Source of the DNA: Faecalicatena absiana
GTDB taxonomy: Bacteria; Bacillota; Bacilli; Lactobacillales; Lactobacillaceae
Length of the DNA stretch: 64,000 nt
Reading direction: 5' to 3'
Assembly: GCA_017309015.1 (NCBI GenBank)
Contig: JAEDAG010000006.1
Coordinates: 46,220 to 110,219 of the forward strand
The notes beneath the pieces were generated by a model that saw only the letters and a program-made list of their open reading frames with translations, made no database searches and was not told the origin of the DNA. Below, in pieces: positions 62,049 to 64,000 of the stretch. Each line of letters opens with the position of its first letter. The stretch's first letter is position 1. The position numbers and the translations under genes were made by a program.

Positions 62049-64000
62049 ATGAATCATAAAATTTTAGATACGCTTGAATATGAACAGATTACCCAGCGTC
62101 TGGCCGCAGAAACCATTACAAAGCCAGCCGCCCGCGAAGCCTTAGACCTGGTCCCAAGCTCAGACCCGCAGGCCGTAGAGCAGGCTTTGAATGAAACCAA
62201 TGCTCTGGCCAACTTGCTGCGGGTCAAGGGGCAGCTGCCGCTGACGGATTTTGCCAGCGTGACCCCAAGCCTGAAGCGCTTGAAGGTCAAGGCTGACCTG
62301 AATGCCAAAGAACTGGGCAACGTCTTGCTGGTTTTTACCCTGGCCCAGGAAATCAACCAGTTCGTGGAAGACGTTGCAGATGAAAATTGCGACTTGTCAG
62401 CGATCGACAGCCTGCTGGACCAGCTTGAAGTTCCAGACCGCCTGTACCGCCGCCTGCGGACTTCTTTGACTTTTGACGGGGAAGTGCTGGATACGGCGTC
62501 AGAGAATCTGGCCCGCCTGCGCCGCGGCCGCCAGGCCAATGAAACGGAAATCAAGCAGCGGATGGAGGGCTACACCCGGGGCAAGATGAGTCAGTACTTG
62601 TCAGAAGCCATCGTTACTATCCGTGACGACCGCTACGTAATTCCAGTCAAGCAGGAGTACCGGCACAAGTTTGGCGGGGTCGTCCACGACCAAAGTGCGT
62701 CAGGGCAGACCTTGTTTGTGGAGCCAGAAGCCATCCTGAACCTGAACAACCGCCTGCAGAACCTGCTGGCAGAAGAGCGCCAGGAAATCCGCCGGATCCT
62801 GCATGAGCTTTCTTTGGCCGCCAGAGAAGAAGCTCCAGCCATTAAGCAGCTGGCCCAGGCTTTGAGCCAGCTGGACTTCCTCCAGGCCAAGGCCAAGCTG
62901 GCCAAAAAGATGCAGGCCGTCCAGCCAGTCTTGACCAAGGACCATTCCTTTAAGCTCCTGGCCGCCCGCCACCCCTTGATTGACCCGGAGAAAGTCGTCG
63001 CCAATGACATCAGCTTGGGCGAAGACTTTGACACGATCCTGATCACGGGGCCCAACACCGGGGGGAAGACCATTACCCTGAAGACGGCAGGGCTTTTGCA
63101 GCTGATGGCCCAGTCCGGCTTGTTCATCCCGGCGGCAGAAGGCAGCAAGGCTGCCGTTTTTGACCAGATTTTTGCCGATATTGGGGACGAACAGTCAATC
63201 GAACAGTCCTTGAGTACCTTCTCCTCCCACATCAACGATATCGTGGCGATCATGAAGCAGGTAAGCAAGGAAAGCCTGGTCCTGATCGATGAAATCGGGG
63301 CCGGGACCGACCCCGAAGAAGGGGCCAGCTTGGCCATCTCCATCCTGGACTTCTTCAGGAAGAAGCAGGCCAAGATCATCGTTACGACCCACTACCCGGA
63401 GCTTAAGCTCTATGGCTACAACCGTGAGCGCACCACCAACGCCTCCATGGAATTTGACATCAAGACCCTGTCGCCGACCTACCGCCTGCAGATGGGCATC
63501 CCCGGCCACAGCAACGCCTTTGCGATTGCCCGTCGCCTGGGGATGCGGGAGGATGTCGTCCAGAACGCGGAAGGCTTGATGAATGACGATGACTCCGACC
63601 TCAACCACATGATCGATGAGCTGAACAAACAGACCAAGCAGGCGACTGAAAACCGCCGCAAGCTGCAAAGCGCCTTGGACCGGGCCAGAAGCTTGGAGAA
63701 GCAGCTGCGCGATGCTTTGGACATCTACAACCAGCGCGTGCAAAAGCAGCTGGACTTTGCCCAGGAGCGGGCCAATGAAGTGGTAGCCAAGAAGCGCAAG
63801 AAGGCCGACCAGATCATTGCTGACCTGGAAGCGGCCAGAAAGCAGGGGGCCAACGTCAAGGCCAACCAGCTGATGGATGCCAAGGGTGAGTTCAACAAGC
63901 TGGCCAAGCAGGAGCAGAACCTGGCCAACAACAAGGTCCTGCAAAAGGAAAAGAAGCGCCACCACGTGCAAGTTGGCGACAAGGTCAAGGTCCTGTCCTA
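62049..64000 (+). CDS. mutS2: Endonuclease MutS2, 3'-truncated by the window edge
   Basis: MutS2 binds branched DNA and, in some Gram-positive bacteria, collided ribosomes. The visible 650 codons start MNHKILDTLEYEQI and include the ATPase motifs GPNTGGKTITLKTAG (about residue 333), STFSSHINDIVAIM and DEIGAGTDPEEGASLA. A long coiled coil (about 515-640) and a KOW-like start (VQVGDKVKVLS) follow. The Smr nuclease domain must lie beyond base 64000. ATG 62049 matches the family N-terminus, but its ribosome-binding site is weak. Confidence 0.95.
   Translation, partial: MNHKILDTLEYEQITQRLAAETITKPAAREALDLVPSSDPQAVEQALNETNALANLLRVKGQLPLTDFASVTPSLKRLKVKADLNAKELGNVLLVFTLAQEINQFVEDVADENCDLSAIDSLLDQLEVPDRLYRRLRTSLTFDGEVLDTASENLARLRRGRQANETEIKQRMEGYTRGKMSQYLSEAIVTIRDDRYVIPVKQEYRHKFGGVVHDQSASGQTLFVEPEAILNLNNRLQNLLAEERQEIRRILHELSLAAREEAPAIKQLAQALSQLDFLQAKAKLAKKMQAVQPVLTKDHSFKLLAARHPLIDPEKVVANDISLGEDFDTILITGPNTGGKTITLKTAGLLQLMAQSGLFIPAAEGSKAAVFDQIFADIGDEQSIEQSLSTFSSHINDIVAIMKQVSKESLVLIDEIGAGTDPEEGASLAISILDFFRKKQAKIIVTTHYPELKLYGYNRERTTNASMEFDIKTLSPTYRLQMGIPGHSNAFAIARRLGMREDVVQNAEGLMNDDDSDLNHMIDELNKQTKQATENRRKLQSALDRARSLEKQLRDALDIYNQRVQKQLDFAQERANEVVAKKRKKADQIIADLEAARKQGANVKANQLMDAKGEFNKLAKQEQNLANNKVLQKEKKRHHVQVGDKVKVLS

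Noticed and set aside
62054-63988. Open frames on the - strand across the right end
   Set aside because: They are antisense shadows of mutS2, which reads uninterrupted on the + strand to the window edge with all expected motifs.

Overview
The window looks like a chromosomal segment of a Gram-positive lactic acid bacterium, most likely Lactobacillus delbrueckii or a close relative. The evidence is Firmicutes gene order (ffs-dnaX-ybaB-recR; tmk-darA-holB-yabA-rsmI; mutS-mutL-ruvA-ruvB; alaS-ireB-ruvX-DUF1292-mutS2), Lactobacillus-type surface proteins and peptide uptake, and G/C-rich third codon positions that are unusual for lactobacilli outside the delbrueckii lineage. The species call is inference from recall; no search was run. 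Several genes use GTG or TTG starts (groES, ireB, recR, folT, yajC, a beta-lactamase-like gene).

Region 1 (1-25,800) is accessory and surface-oriented. It opens with a truncated IS3-family element abutting a second IS3-family remnant. Then come orphan genes (a three-fold repeat protein and small secreted or hypothetical proteins), a candidate small RNA, and an oppA gene behind a 40-codon leader ORF and two overlapping hairpins. A complete ISL3-family element follows (25-bp inverted repeats, perfect 8-bp target duplication). Next are two tandem beta-lactamase-fold genes, a quinone oxidoreductase, a secreted protein with four Rib-like repeats, an ABC importer with two tandem substrate-binding lipoproteins, a zinc-ribbon membrane protein, a headless TetR remnant, a large secreted SLAP-like protein, nagZ and a degraded exported-protein locus.

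Region 2 (25,523-28,816) holds a small Cys/His-rich protein gene, a terminator, and a 971-residue protein with family B DNA polymerase motifs. Its exonuclease motifs are intact and its polymerase motifs divergent. It is the most unusual protein in the window, and no phage or integrase genes lie beside it.

Region 3 (28,900-64,000) is dense core genome, nearly all on the + strand: pyrR, an RsmC-like methyltransferase, tadA, SRP RNA, dnaX, ybaB, recR, tmk, darA, holB, yabA, rsmI, an acyl-ACP thioesterase, folT, the t6A/acetylation cluster tsaB-rimI-tsaD, an ABC-F ATPase on the - strand, rex, groESL with a CIRCE operator, mutSL, ruvAB, yajC, zwf, dinB, a DHH phosphoesterase, a DEAD-box helicase, a T-box leader with alaS, ireB, ruvX, a DUF1292 protein and the 5' part of mutS2. 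Replication, repair and translation quality control dominate, in short-spaced or overlapping operons separated by clear intrinsic terminators.

The best candidates for something undescribed are the oppA leader-peptide switch, the divergent PolB-like protein, the ~75-nt RNA near 4,724-4,797, the ~107-residue three-fold repeat protein, and the promoter of the Rib-like repeat protein with its 14-bp tandem repeat and cre-like site.
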